Positions 32,552 through 42,763 of a stretch of 64,000 nucleotides of DNA are shown in pieces (within the stretch, counting starts at the first letter, position 1; each line of letters begins with the position of its first letter). A program made the translations under genes and the position numbers. Source of the stretch: Sphingomonas hankyongi (GTDB lineage: Bacteria; Pseudomonadota; Alphaproteobacteria; Sphingomonadales; Sphingomonadaceae); assembly GCF_023516575.1 (NCBI RefSeq), contig NZ_JAMGBE010000004.1:169501-233500 (forward strand), read 5' to 3'. Below the pieces are notes generated by a model. The model was given only the letters and a program-made list of their open reading frames with translations, made no database searches and was not told the DNA's origin.

Positions 32552-33000
32552 CGGAGCTGACCGGATTTCTGGGGCCGGCCTATTTGTGGGTGAAGGCCGC
32601 CCACGTCACCTTTGTCATCTTCTGGATGGCGGGCTTGTTCCTTCTGCCGCGCTTCTACGTCTACCATCAGGAGACGTCGCCCGGCTCGCCCGAAGACCGG
32701 GCATGGATCGAGCGCGAGTCCCGCATTCGTTCGATCATCCTGACGCCCGCGATGGCGCTCGTCTGGGTGCTTGGGATCATGCTCGCGCTGCATCTCGATG
32801 CATTCCGCGAGACCTGGTTGCAGGTGAAGCTCGTGCTGGTGATCGCGCTGAGCGGCTATCAAGGCTGGCTCGTCGCCTACGGCAAGAAGCTGGCCTCAGG
32901 GACGCGTCCGGTATCCGGTCGCGCACTGCGCATGATCAATGAGATTCCGGGCATTGCCGCGGCACTGATCGTCGTCCTGGTGATCGTCCGGCCGTTTTGA
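32548..33000 (+). CDS. hemJ: Protoporphyrinogen IX oxidase HemJ
   Basis: A four-helix membrane protein of 150 residues, HemJ type: oxidises protoporphyrinogen IX late in haem synthesis. Transmembrane segments include KAAHVTFVIFWMAGLFLLPR (with a conserved His), ILTPAMALVWVLGIMLAL, VKLVLVIALSGYQGWLVAYG and IAAALIVVLVIVRPF. The GTG start overlaps the hemE stop (GTGA), coupling the two haem genes. HemJ is the usual enzyme for this step in alphaproteobacteria lacking HemG or HemY. No rho-independent terminator was seen in the 195-base gap that follows, before rho. Confidence 0.92.
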   Translation: MTELTGFLGPAYLWVKAAHVTFVIFWMAGLFLLPRFYVYHQETSPGSPEDRAWIERESRIRSIILTPAMALVWVLGIMLALHLDAFRETWLQVKLVLVIALSGYQGWLVAYGKKLASGTRPVSGRALRMINEIPGIAAALIVVLVIVRPF

Positions 33001-33195
33001 ACGGTTCGCCGACGACAGGATGAGTGCCAATTGACAGCGGCGGCTGTCGACCATACCTCGAATCCAGAGACGGCTCGTTCGGCCAGTTCCTCAATCGACA
33101 TGCCGATCACCGTCAGTCCAAATTCGCGGCGTCCTGCCGTGTCACGCGCTTAATCAGACGAGCTCGTAATCGAAATCCCAAGAAAAGACCGTCCA

Positions 33196-34452
<1,257 letters not shown>

Positions 34453-34461
34453 CGCTTCGCC

Positions 34462-35133
34462 ATGATCGGCTTTCCGGCCCTGAACTTCTCCGCGGTGTTC
34501 ACCGCGAGCGGGCTGTCCAAGCTGGGGCAAATCATCGTCGGCGACCTGACCATGGCCGGCGACAATGTCGTCATTATGGGATCGCTTGCCTCGGGCCTGC
34601 CCGAGAAGGACCGCCGGCGGGTCCTGATGCTAGGTGTCGGCATGGCTCTGGCGTTCTTGATAACCTTTGCGGTTATCGCGACCCAGCTGCTCAAGGTCAC
34701 GGGGCTGGTCTTCGCCGGAGGGCTCTTGCTCCTATGGGTGTCCTACAACATGTGGCGGGAGCTCCATCCGCGACAGCCTGTCATTTGCGACGATCCCGAC
34801 ACCCCCGAGATCGAAGGCCCGCCAAGGACGAAAACCTTCCTTCAGGCGGCGGTGCAAATCACGATCGCCGATCTCAGCATGAGCCTCGACAACGTGCTGC
34901 TCGTCGCGTCGATTGCCCGTGAGGAACCGGCGCTCCTTTTCATCGGCCTGACCTTTTCCGTGTTGTTCATGGGCTTGGCCGCCAATTACGTGGCGCGGCT
35001 GATTCAGCGGCACCATTGGATAAATTATATCGGCCTCGCGGTGATCCTATGGGTTGCGTGCAACATGATCTACGAGGGTTGGGTCGGTGGCGAGCATATT
35101 CTCGGCCTGAGGAGCGTGCTCGCCGGGACTTAA
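34462..35133 (+). CDS. TerC family integral membrane protein (1)
   Basis: A 223-residue TerC/Alx-type membrane protein with about seven transmembrane segments. The family motifs with acidic membrane residues are present: DLTMAGDNVVIMG near the N-terminus and DLSMSLDNVLLVA in the second half. TerC proteins are linked to metal (manganese) export or tellurite resistance; the ion is not set by the sequence. It follows rho by nine bases and is directly followed by a second TerC gene, so the pair sits inside the rho-mnmE interval. Confidence 0.9.
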   Translation: MIGFPALNFSAVFTASGLSKLGQIIVGDLTMAGDNVVIMGSLASGLPEKDRRRVLMLGVGMALAFLITFAVIATQLLKVTGLVFAGGLLLLWVSYNMWRELHPRQPVICDDPDTPEIEGPPRTKTFLQAAVQITIADLSMSLDNVLLVASIAREEPALLFIGLTFSVLFMGLAANYVARLIQRHHWINYIGLAVILWVACNMIYEGWVGGEHILGLRSVLAGT

Positions 35134-35190
35134 GTGGAACAAATGGGCCGCCCTTCGCTTGAGCAGGGTGACCGCAAAGAGGGGGAATCC

Positions 35191-35928
35191 GTGATCGACG
35201 CTCTGATGGTGATGGCGGCCGAATCGAGCGGCTTCGGCGGTCCGGCGGAGATCTGGAAGTCCATTATCAGGGACTTTTCCAGCCTCGATCAGCCGGGGGC
35301 CCTAACGGCATTCTTCCAGGTATTGTTGATCGACCTGGTTCTCGCCGGTGACAATGCCATCGTCGTGGGCGCGCTCGCGGCCGGACTTCCCGCCGACCAG
35401 CGTCGGAAGGTAATTATGATCGGTGTCCTCGCAGCGCTCGTGCTGCGGGTCGCCTTCGCTCTCCTCGTTACGCAATTGCTCCAGATCGTCGGGCTCATTC
35501 TCGCGGGCGGGCTGCTGCTTTTGTGGGTGGCGTGGAAGATGTGGCGCGAGCTTCGCAAGCCGGAAGAATGTTCACCGGGATCTGAAGAGATCGTGGGGGA
35601 CGAGCGCTCCGGGCTCTATGCGGCCAAGAGCTTCGCGGGCGCGGCCTGGGGCGTGGCCATCGCCGACATCAGCATGAGCCTGGACAATGTGCTGGCCGTC
35701 GCTGGGGCGGCGCGTGAGCACCCTGGCATACTGATCGTCGGGCTGGTCTTCGCGGTCGCGCTCATGGGCGTCGCTGCGAACCTCATCGCTCGCTACATTG
35801 AGCGGTATCGCTGGATCGCCTGGCTCGGCCTGGTCGTGATCCTGTGGGTCGCGACAAAGATGATCTGGGACGGCTATCATGACGTCGCGCCAGTGCTTGG
35901 ATGGCCTGCAGCGCATGAGGTGATTTGA
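35191..35928 (+). CDS. TerC family integral membrane protein (2)
   Basis: A second TerC protein, 245 residues from the GTG at 35191, chosen because GAGGGGGA lies 5 bases upstream; the open frame begins at 35134, which would add 19 hydrophilic residues. The motifs DLVLAGDNAIVVGALAAGLP and DISMSLDNVLAVAGAAREHP are present, clearly homologous to gene 1 but with a hydrophilic loop (residues about 135-155) between the helix bundles. The stop overlaps the TTG start of mnmE. The tandem pair may form one transporter or act on different ions; this is inference. Confidence 0.9.
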   Translation: MIDALMVMAAESSGFGGPAEIWKSIIRDFSSLDQPGALTAFFQVLLIDLVLAGDNAIVVGALAAGLPADQRRKVIMIGVLAALVLRVAFALLVTQLLQIVGLILAGGLLLLWVAWKMWRELRKPEECSPGSEEIVGDERSGLYAAKSFAGAAWGVAIADISMSLDNVLAVAGAAREHPGILIVGLVFAVALMGVAANLIARYIERYRWIAWLGLVVILWVATKMIWDGYHDVAPVLGWPAAHEVI

Positions 35929-37241
35929 TCGCCCAGCCGCCCGCGCCTAGGCGCTCTCCGGTGAAGCGAGATACGATTTTTGCACTTTCGAGCGGCCGCC
36001 CGCCCGCCGCCATCTCGATCATTCGCGTCAGCGGTTCCGCGGCCCACGATGCCGGCGCTCGCCTTGCGGGAAAGCTCCCGCCACCCCGCAGCGCGGCGGT
36101 CAGGCAGCTTAGGTCGCCCGCATCGGGAGAGCATCTGGATGATGCCCTGATCCTGCGCTTCGACGCTCCCGTCAGCTCCACCGGCGAAGATGTGGTCGAG
36201 CTCCATTGTCATGGCGGCCGCGCGGTCGTGGATGCTGTGCTTGGCGCGCTCGGGGAGTTCGAGGCCCTGCGCCCCGCGAATCCCGGCGAGTTCACGCGCA
36301 GGGCGTTTGAACATGGCCGGATCGACCTAACGGAGGCGGAGGGCCTCGCGGATCTTATTGAGGCTGAGACCGAGTCACAGCGAAAGGCCGCCATCGGAGT
36401 TGCGGAGGGCGGCCTTCGCCGAAAGGTCGCTACTTGGCGGGATCGCCTGCTTGCGCTCTCCGCAGAAGCAGAACGTGCAATCGATTATGTCGACGAGGGC
36501 GACGCAGAGGCCGCCCAGCTTTCTAGCGATTGCGCCGCATTAGCATCAGAGCTTGGAGAATGGCTCGCTCTCCCGCGAGTCGAACCCCTCAAGGACGGTG
36601 TCCGGGTAGTGGTCGCAGGCCCACCCAACGCCGGCAAATCTAGCCTTATCAATGCGATAGCAGGGGAAGAGAAAGCGATCGTTACCCCAGTCGCGGGGAC
36701 GACTCGGGATCAGATCGAGGTGCCGTTGGCACTTAGCGGAGTGCCGATTTTGTTCACGGACACGGCCGGAATTCGGGAAGCGACCGACGAGGTCGAATCC
36801 ATAGGTATTGACCGGGCGCGCAAAGCGTCCGCCGCTTCCGACATCCTACTCTGGCTCGGCGAGGCCCCTGAGTCTCCAAAGCATGGGACGATCGTGCTGA
36901 TCCATTCAAAGGCGGATCTTGCGGATCGCGCCGACGCCCCTCCCGGGTCGATCGCCGTGTCCGCGCTCACCGGCCAGGGCATAACCGATTTGCTTGAGCG
37001 GGTCCGAATGGAAGCGCTCCGCATGCTTCCGCGCGCCGATGCAATTGCATTGAACCGTAGGCAAGCGAACCTCATTGCGGAGGCCGAAGCGGCCTTGGGG
37101 CGCGCCGCAGAATCAAATGACCCTGTCTTGATTGCAGAGGATTTGCGGCTGGCCCGAACGGCATTTGACCGCCTGACGGGGCGGGCGGGCGTCGAAGACG
37201 TGCTCGACGCGCTATTCGGTCGGTTTTGTCTAGGGAAGTGA
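35925..37241 (+). CDS. mnmE: tRNA modification GTPase MnmE (TrmE)
   Basis: With MnmG, adds the carboxymethylaminomethyl group to U34 of certain tRNAs. The TTG at 35925 overlaps the terC stop; a GTG at 35961 starts VKRDTIFALSSGRPPAA, matching the usual family N-terminus, and may be the true start. Family features: GRIDLTEAEGLADLIEAET, G-domain P-loop GPPNAGKSS, GTTRDQ, DTAG, and the C-terminal FCLGK with the conserved cysteine. Length (438 from TTG) is normal. It precedes mnmG by a 66-base gap containing the first parS site. Confidence 0.95.
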   Translation: MIAQPPAPRRSPVKRDTIFALSSGRPPAAISIIRVSGSAAHDAGARLAGKLPPPRSAAVRQLRSPASGEHLDDALILRFDAPVSSTGEDVVELHCHGGRAVVDAVLGALGEFEALRPANPGEFTRRAFEHGRIDLTEAEGLADLIEAETESQRKAAIGVAEGGLRRKVATWRDRLLALSAEAERAIDYVDEGDAEAAQLSSDCAALASELGEWLALPRVEPLKDGVRVVVAGPPNAGKSSLINAIAGEEKAIVTPVAGTTRDQIEVPLALSGVPILFTDTAGIREATDEVESIGIDRARKASAASDILLWLGEAPESPKHGTIVLIHSKADLADRADAPPGSIAVSALTGQGITDLLERVRMEALRMLPRADAIALNRRQANLIAEAEAALGRAAESNDPVLIAEDLRLARTAFDRLTGRAGVEDVLDALFGRFCLGK

Positions 37242-37248
37242 GTTCGGT

Positions 37249-37264
37249 TGTTTCACGTGAAACA
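37249..37264. other. parS site 1
   Basis: TGTTTCACGTGAAACA, a perfect 16-base palindrome identical to the bacterial parS consensus, upstream of the mnmG ATG. Confidence 0.95.
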
Positions 37265-37307
37265 GGCGTTCTCGCCTTCCACGCCGACTTCGATTAAGCC
37301 CCAGCGG

Positions 37308-38969
37308 ATGTTCGACGTACTGGTCATAGGCGCCGGCCATGCGGGATGTGAGGCTGCTGCTGCTGCCGCCCGGCGCGGCGCGCGGGTAGGCTTGCTCACC
37401 TTTCGGCCAGACGACGCCGGACAGATGTCGTGCAACCCATCGATCGGGGGAGTGGGGAAGGGGCATCTCGTCCGTGAGCTCGATGTGTTCGACGGGTTGA
37501 TGGCGCGCGCTGCAGACTGTGCGGCCATCCATCGGCGCATGCTGAATCGGAGCAAGGGGCCTGCGGTCTGGGGCCCGCGCGTCCAGGCGGATCGAAAGCT
37601 CTATCGCTCCGCTATCGCCAAGAGCGTTGCAGAGAACGGAGTGCAGCTTGTCATTGCCGAAGCGAGAAAGCTTCTCCTTGGAAACGGCCGCATTGCCGGC
37701 ATCGAGACAGATCAGGGAGTGATTGAGTGCAGTGCGCTTGTGATCGCCACGGGCACGTTCCTCGATGCTCGAATGTTCATTGGCGAAGCGATCTTCGAAG
37801 GTGGGAGGCGAGGCGAAAGATCCTCGGCCGCCCTGGCGGTCCAGGTTCGTGAGATCGGACTCGCGCAGGGGCGCCTGAAGACCGGCACGCCGCCCCGGCT
37901 GGACGGCCGCACGATTGACTGGTCTCGAATGCAAGATCAGCCGAGCGATGAGGAATCGTGGTCAATGTCGGCGTTGGATGCCGGCGTTCGCCAGCCGCAG
38001 CTGAGCTGCGCAATCACGCGCACGAGTGCCCAGACGCATGAGATCATCGCAGCAAATTTCGATCGATCCCCTTTGTTCGCGGGGACGATCGAGGGCCGTG
38101 GCCCACGATATTGCCCCTCTATTGAAGATAAGGTGAAGCGCTTCGGTGACCGAGACGGCCATCAGATCTTCCTCGAGCCCGAGGGATTGGACGACTTCCT
38201 GGTCTATCCCAACGGCATATCGACCTCGCTCCCCGCGGACGTACAGCTGCAGTTCGTTCGCTCAATCGACGGGCTCGAGCGTGCCGAAATTGTGCGCCCC
38301 GGCTACGCGGTCGAATATGAGTTCGTCGATCCACGTACGCTCAATGGAACGCTCGAGGTTGGAAATATTCCGGGGCTCTTCCTCGCGGGCCAGATCAACG
38401 GGACGACCGGATATGAGGAAGCGGCGGCCCAGGGTTTGTTGGCAGGATTGAATGCGGCGGCGCGCGCATTGAGTCTGGACGAGGTCCGCCTCGATCGGCG
38501 CACGAGCTATATTGGCGTGATGGTGGACGATCTCACGCTCCAGGGGGTCAGCGAGCCCTATCGCATGATGACTGCTCGGGCCGAGTATCGATTAGCCCTT
38601 CGTGCGGATAACGCGACCGCCAGGCTGGGGCCGACGGCGCTTGCCGCTGATTCTGTAACCCCACGCCGCCGGCGAAGCATTCTGGATCGGCTCGAACGCG
38701 GGCCGAATGCGGCCGAGGCTGAGGCGGACCGGTTGTACGCTCCTTATCTCGAGAGGCAGCAGCGCGAATGGGACGCCGTACGAACAGACGCAACTGCCTG
38801 GATCCCGCGCACGCTCGACTATGCCACCGTCCCCGGCCTTTCGAACGAGATGGTTGAACGTCTTTCGTTAGCCCGTCCCGAAACGATCGACCATGCGTCT
38901 AGGGTCCCCGGTGTCACCCCGGCTGCCCTTTCCGCATTGTATGTAGCCGCGACCCGACGCGCCGCATGA
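37308..38969 (+). CDS. mnmG: tRNA uridine-5-carboxymethylaminomethyl enzyme MnmG (GidA), shortened
   Basis: FAD-dependent partner of MnmE in wobble-uridine modification. The ATG at 37308 ([17 protein letters not shown]) is used; earlier in-frame TTG/GTG codons fall inside the parS site and would add a parS-encoded tail (FHVKQ). The FAD site [10 protein letters not shown], the [17 protein letters not shown] segment and [13 protein letters not shown] are intact, and the C-terminus keeps [20 protein letters not shown] and [12 protein letters not shown]. The product is only 553 residues against the usual 610-630: between [15 protein letters not shown] and YAPYLERQ about 27 residues replace the expected 95 or so of the helical domain. 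Two further parS sites follow in rsmG. Confidence 0.94.
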   Translation: MFDVLVIGAGHAGCEAAAAAARRGARVGLLTFRPDDAGQMSCNPSIGGVGKGHLVRELDVFDGLMARAADCAAIHRRMLNRSKGPAVWGPRVQADRKLYRSAIAKSVAENGVQLVIAEARKLLLGNGRIAGIETDQGVIECSALVIATGTFLDARMFIGEAIFEGGRRGERSSAALAVQVREIGLAQGRLKTGTPPRLDGRTIDWSRMQDQPSDEESWSMSALDAGVRQPQLSCAITRTSAQTHEIIAANFDRSPLFAGTIEGRGPRYCPSIEDKVKRFGDRDGHQIFLEPEGLDDFLVYPNGISTSLPADVQLQFVRSIDGLERAEIVRPGYAVEYEFVDPRTLNGTLEVGNIPGLFLAGQINGTTGYEEAAAQGLLAGLNAAARALSLDEVRLDRRTSYIGVMVDDLTLQGVSEPYRMMTARAEYRLALRADNATARLGPTALAADSVTPRRRRSILDRLERGPNAAEAEADRLYAPYLERQQREWDAVRTDATAWIPRTLDYATVPGLSNEMVERLSLARPETIDHASRVPGVTPAALSALYVAATRRAA

Positions 38970-39616
38970 TTGGTCAGCTGGAACAGGCTGCTGCCCGTCC
39001 TGTTTCACGTGAAACATTCGACAAGATCCGTTCCTACGTGAATTTGCTGCAGGCCGAGAGCAGGCGGCAAAACCTGATTTCTGCGACTTCCGCGGAGCAG
39101 CTATGGGAACGCCATATCCTTGATTCAGCCCAGCTGGTGCGGTTCGAGCCCCAACCCCGCGCTTCGTGGGCCGACATCGGTTCGGGGGCGGGCCTTCCCG
39201 GGATCGTTATCGCGTGTCTGGTGGAGGGGCGAGTGACGCTTATCGAGCCTCGCAAGCTTCGGGCGGAATTTCTCGCACAAGTTGTCTCGCAATTGGATCT
39301 GAACGCGGTGGTTTTGGCGACTAGGGCGGAAAAGGCGTCCGGCCAATTTGACGTGATCACGGGGCGTGCGGTCGCGCGCCTCTCTGATTTCCTCCAATTG
39401 TCCGCACATCTGTCCACAAGAAAGAGCGTTTGGGCGCTTCCCAAGGGCCGAAGCGCCCAGTTGGAACTGGTCGAGGCTCAGCGAACATGGCAAGGTACGT
39501 TCCACGTGGAACAAAGTGTTACCGACCCCGGATCTTACATCGTGGTCGGGACGGGGGTGAGGGCGAAGCAGAATGATCCGCATCGCGGTAGCCAATCAAA
39601 AAGGCGGGGTCGGTAA
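38966..39616 (+). CDS. rsmG: 16S rRNA (guanine-527-N7) methyltransferase RsmG (GidB)
   Basis: Methylates G527 of 16S rRNA. The 216-residue protein has the SAM-binding motif [16 protein letters not shown] and the family N-terminal [11 protein letters not shown]; its start overlaps the mnmG stop as ATGA. The sequence VSRET is itself the translation of parS site 2 (39001-39016), and parS-like site 3 (39498-39513) lies near its 3' end. The last 44 bases overlap the parA start in a different frame; residues after about 200 are probably unnecessary. It lies in the standard mnmG-rsmG-parA-parB order. Confidence 0.93.
   Translation: MIGQLEQAAARPVSRETFDKIRSYVNLLQAESRRQNLISATSAEQLWERHILDSAQLVRFEPQPRASWADIGSGAGLPGIVIACLVEGRVTLIEPRKLRAEFLAQVVSQLDLNAVVLATRAEKASGQFDVITGRAVARLSDFLQLSAHLSTRKSVWALPKGRSAQLELVEAQRTWQGTFHVEQSVTDPGSYIVVGTGVRAKQNDPHRGSQSKRRGR
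39001..39016. other. parS site 2
   Basis: TGTTTCACGTGAAACA, identical to the parS consensus, inside rsmG; it encodes the V-S-R-E-T stretch of the protein. Confidence 0.95.
39498..39513. other. parS-like site 3 (variant)
   Basis: CGTTCCACGTGGAACA near the end of rsmG. GTTCCACGTGGAAC is a perfect 14-base palindrome; the first base and the two inner positions differ from the consensus. Confidence 0.75.
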
Positions 39617-40355
39617 AACGACGACTGCGATCAACCTTGCGACTGCGCTCGCTGCGATCGGTTCACGGGTATTGCTCATCGACCTTGATCCCCAGGGCAA
39701 TGCATCGACCGGCGTCGGGATCAGCCCGGCTCAGCGCGTCCGCTCGAGTTACGACGTCCTTATCGGAAACTCTTCAATAGTGGACGCAGCACTAGCAACA
39801 CGCGTGCCGCGGCTCGACTTGCTGCCTGCGACCGTCGATCTGTCGGGGGCGGAAGTGGAGATGGTCGCTCTCGAGGACCGAGCGCATCGCCTGGACAATG
39901 CGATCGCGGACACGCCCCCTGGGCGATGGGATATTTGCCTGATCGATTGTCCGCCCTCACTGGGCCTGCTGACAGTGAACGCGCTTGTCGCTGCACGTCA
40001 TCTCCTGGTCCCGCTGCAATGCGAGTTCTTCGCCTTGGAGGGACTCAGCCAGCTGCTTCAGACCGTCGATCGGATCCGTCAGGCGTTCAACCCGAGCCTG
40101 GCGATTCTCGGTGTAGCGCTGACAATGTTCGATCGCCGGAACAACCTTTCCAGCGCGGTGGCGGAGGACGTTCGGGCCTGCCTGGGGCAGGCGGTCTTCG
40201 ATACCATCGTTCCTCGGAACGTGCGCCTGTCGGAGGCCCCGAGCCACGGACTGCCGGCACTTATCTACGATCTGCGCTGCCCAGGCTCCGAAGCCTACCT
40301 TAGGCTTGCAAGAGAATTGATCGGGCGCCTCCCGGCGCTCGCGGAGGCCGCATGA
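39573..40355 (+). CDS. parA: Chromosome partitioning ATPase ParA
   Basis: Walker-type ATPase that moves the ParB-parS complex along the nucleoid. The 260-residue protein begins [17 protein letters not shown], with the deviant Walker A KGGVGKTT (10-17), followed by LLIDLDPQGNAST and the ICLIDCPPSLGLLTVNAL Walker B region. Length is normal for chromosomal ParA (Soj). It starts 44 bases inside rsmG and overlaps parB by four bases (ATGA). Three parS-like sites lie within about 2.3 kb upstream. Confidence 0.97.
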   Translation: MIRIAVANQKGGVGKTTTAINLATALAAIGSRVLLIDLDPQGNASTGVGISPAQRVRSSYDVLIGNSSIVDAALATRVPRLDLLPATVDLSGAEVEMVALEDRAHRLDNAIADTPPGRWDICLIDCPPSLGLLTVNALVAARHLLVPLQCEFFALEGLSQLLQTVDRIRQAFNPSLAILGVALTMFDRRNNLSSAVAEDVRACLGQAVFDTIVPRNVRLSEAPSHGLPALIYDLRCPGSEAYLRLARELIGRLPALAEAA

Positions 40356-41242
40356 GCGCCGATCGCCCCGCCAAGGGGCTTGGAATGGGATTGTCCGCGC
40401 TTCTTGGAGAGGGGGGACGGCCGCCGGCCCCTTCAGGAGAGGCGGTTGGGAGCGGGGTCCGGGAGATCGAGCTGACCCGCATTCGGCCCAACCCCAACCA
40501 GCCGCGCCAACAGTTCAGCGAAGAATCTATTGCGGAGCTTGCCGATTCGATCGGGCAACGCGGTGTGCTTCAACCAATCCTGCTGCGGCCCGACGGGGAG
40601 GGGTATCAGATCGTTGCGGGCGAGCGGCGTTGGCGGGCGGCCCAGCGCGCTCGGCTTCACAAGATTCCCGCGATCATCCGCGACGTCGACGAGGGCACAA
40701 CCGCGGAGCTCGCTCTGATCGAGAACATCCAGCGGGAAGACCTCAACGCGATCGAGGAAGCCGAGGGCTACCGGCAGCTGGTCGAACATTATGGTCATAC
40801 CCAGGAAGATCTCGCCAAGATCGTGCACAAGTCGCGAAGCCATGTCGCCAACTTGTTGAGACTATTGGATCTTCCAGACTTCGTAAAACAATCGCTAGTG
40901 CGAGGCGATATCAGTATGGGTCATGCGAGGGCCGTTGCGACGGCTCCGGATCCGGATGCTCTCACGCAGGAAGTGATCGAAAAAGGCTTGTCCGTCCGCC
41001 AAACCGAGGCCAAGGCACGAAACGCCAAGGGGCCGGGCTACGACATTGCGCGCGGTAGCGCCCGGCAGGCCAAGCAGAACATGGACGCCGACCTGGCTGC
41101 GCTGGAACGGCAGCTCGGCGACATGTTAGGCCTGAAGGTTCATGTGGCTCACAAGGGGCAGGGCGGGCAGGTCACACTCCATTATTCGAGCCTCGATCAA
41201 CTCGACATGATTTGCCAGCGCCTGTCAGGCGAGCCAATCTGA
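40352..41242 (+). CDS. parB: Chromosome partitioning protein ParB
   Basis: CTP-dependent DNA-binding protein that loads at parS. The 296-residue protein has the N-terminal clamp domain with RPNPNQPRQQFSEESIAEL and the CTPase box GERRWRAAQRARL, the helix-turn-helix DNA-binding domain (TQEDLAKIVHKSRSHVANLL), and a C-terminal dimerisation domain. It follows parA with an ATGA overlap and is convergent with holA, with an 8-base gap. The nearby parS sites support its role as the centromere-binding protein. Confidence 0.97.
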   Translation: MSADRPAKGLGMGLSALLGEGGRPPAPSGEAVGSGVREIELTRIRPNPNQPRQQFSEESIAELADSIGQRGVLQPILLRPDGEGYQIVAGERRWRAAQRARLHKIPAIIRDVDEGTTAELALIENIQREDLNAIEEAEGYRQLVEHYGHTQEDLAKIVHKSRSHVANLLRLLDLPDFVKQSLVRGDISMGHARAVATAPDPDALTQEVIEKGLSVRQTEAKARNAKGPGYDIARGSARQAKQNMDADLAALERQLGDMLGLKVHVAHKGQGGQVTLHYSSLDQLDMICQRLSGEPI

Positions 41243-41249
41243 CCCAGTC

Positions 41250-42266
41250 TTAGCGGCGGCTTCGCGCTGCGCGCGCGATCGAAAGCAGTTCCTCGCCAAG
41301 GCTCTCCCGCTCCGGGGAAGGACTGAATATCAGGGTGCGCTCCAGCTTCGCCGCGCGTTCCGCAACCTTCGCCAAACCAGCCGCGTTCCAGCGTGAGAGC
41401 ATCCGGCCTACGATCTCCTTGTCCTTCCAGAACAGAGACTTGCCCAACGACGTCATGACGGCGTCCAAGCGGTCGCCGTGCTCCATCCGCGCGCGTGCGG
41501 GCGCGAGCATCATCAAGCGGCGCTGGAGCGCGCGAACGACTGGTATGCCTTCAGCGCCCGTCGGCAGCTTCGCGAGCTCTTCCGTGAGTGCTTTCAAATC
41601 ACCCGCGAGCGCAAGATCGGCCACGCGGGGAATATTGCCCTCCGACAGTTCAGCGCCCACTGCGTCGAGCGCCTCAACGTCCAGGGGCTTCGGCGTCTGC
41701 GGGGATGCGTCGACATAAAGCGCGAGCTTCTGCATCTCCTGCGCAACCAGCGCCTGGTCGTTGCCGCAGCTCTCGGCAATTCGGTTCGCAAGTCGCGGGT
41801 CGCACTTCAGCCCAAATCGCCGGCCGACATCGATGACCATGCGATCCGCTTCCGCACCCTCTGGCGGGTAGGCGGCGAAGGCGACCGCTCGGGGCGACGC
41901 CTCCGCGAGCTTGAGCAGCTCCGACGTCTTGCGCAGCGCTCCTGCAATGGCGACGACGGCGCTCTCGGTGGCTTCGATTTCGAGAAGGGCGCGGACGCCC
42001 TCCGCGATGTCTTCGCTGGCAGGTTCAATCCAGATAAGGCGCCGGCCCCCAAACAGGCTGATCGCCGCTGCTTCCGAGGCTATCAGCGCGGGGTCCGACT
42101 TCACCGCTCCAGCCGCAATGATGACCTTTTCGGCGCCAAGCGCCTCGACCAAGCGTGCGCCGAGCGCTCGCGATTGCCCGTCGTCCGGACCATGAAGCAG
42201 ATAGAAGCGGACCGCTGGATCGGGCTGATCGATGCTCCGGGCGACGCTCTGCTTGCTGACCTTCAC
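41250..42266 (-). CDS. holA: DNA polymerase III delta subunit
   Basis: Clamp-loader subunit that opens the beta clamp. The 338-residue protein shows HolA-type features: VRFYLLHGPDDGQSRALGAR near the N-terminus and the AAA-like collar at the C-terminus. It overlaps lptE by four bases (ATGA) and is the last gene of leuS-lptE-holA, a common alphaproteobacterial operon. Sequence similarity in this family is modest, but the context makes the assignment secure. Confidence 0.93.
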   Translation of the reverse strand: MKVSKQSVARSIDQPDPAVRFYLLHGPDDGQSRALGARLVEALGAEKVIIAAGAVKSDPALIASEAAAISLFGGRRLIWIEPASEDIAEGVRALLEIEATESAVVAIAGALRKTSELLKLAEASPRAVAFAAYPPEGAEADRMVIDVGRRFGLKCDPRLANRIAESCGNDQALVAQEMQKLALYVDASPQTPKPLDVEALDAVGAELSEGNIPRVADLALAGDLKALTEELAKLPTGAEGIPVVRALQRRLMMLAPARARMEHGDRLDAVMTSLGKSLFWKDKEIVGRMLSRWNAAGLAKVAERAAKLERTLIFSPSPERESLGEELLSIARAARSRR

Positions 42267-42763
42267 TGCTTCGGCGGTGTCCGTGAGGCATAGAGCCCGA
42301 TGCGCGCGACAATCTGGTCCGCTACCACCTCCGCCAGATGCTCGAGCGCGGTCTGTTCGCTTGCAACGGTCGCATATTCCGAGCTCACGATGTCGATGCC
42401 GGCGTCAGAGCCCGCAGTGGCGTCGAGAACGACCAGGCCGGTGTCTACGCTTACGAGCTGGTACCTGGCGCGGAGCGTCCGACGTTCGCGGGTCGCGGCC
42501 TGGTCCCTCCGGATACCGAAGGCAGTAATGTTGTCGTCGAGCGTCACATCGAGGCGGTAAGCGGCAGTTCCCTCGCCGCTTTCTTGAAGCCGGTCGACCA
42601 GCTTGTTCCTGACAAGCCAGCCGCTTTGTCCCTCTATGGGCCCGACCTGCACCGAGCGTAACACGGAAGCGACCTGGCTATTCTCTCCGCCTGCGTAGAG
42701 CGGGCGCAAGCCACATCCGCAAAGAGCAAGGGCACCGGCGACGATTAAGGAGGCGCGCATCAC
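42263..42763 (-). CDS. lptE: LPS-assembly lipoprotein LptE
   Basis: Outer-membrane lipoprotein that forms the plug of the LptD/E LPS translocon. The 166-residue product has a lipoprotein signal ([19 protein letters not shown]) with a lipobox and the [10 protein letters not shown] motif typical of alphaproteobacterial LptE. The start (GTG at 42763 or ATG at 42760) overlaps the leuS stop, and its own stop overlaps the holA start. Low conservation makes operon context important in this assignment. Confidence 0.9.
   Translation of the reverse strand: MMRASLIVAGALALCGCGLRPLYAGGENSQVASVLRSVQVGPIEGQSGWLVRNKLVDRLQESGEGTAAYRLDVTLDDNITAFGIRRDQAATRERRTLRARYQLVSVDTGLVVLDATAGSDAGIDIVSSEYATVASEQTALEHLAEVVADQIVARIGLYASRTPPKQ

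Noticed and set aside
33031-33058. TTGACA followed by ATACCT as a promoter for rho
   Set aside because: The -10 match is weak and TTGACA also forms half of a small GACAGC/GCTGTC hairpin; not listed as a feature.
37248-37307. TTG/GTG starts for mnmG giving the N-terminal FHVKQ tail
   Set aside because: These codons are the parS palindrome; the family N-terminus begins at the ATG at 37308.
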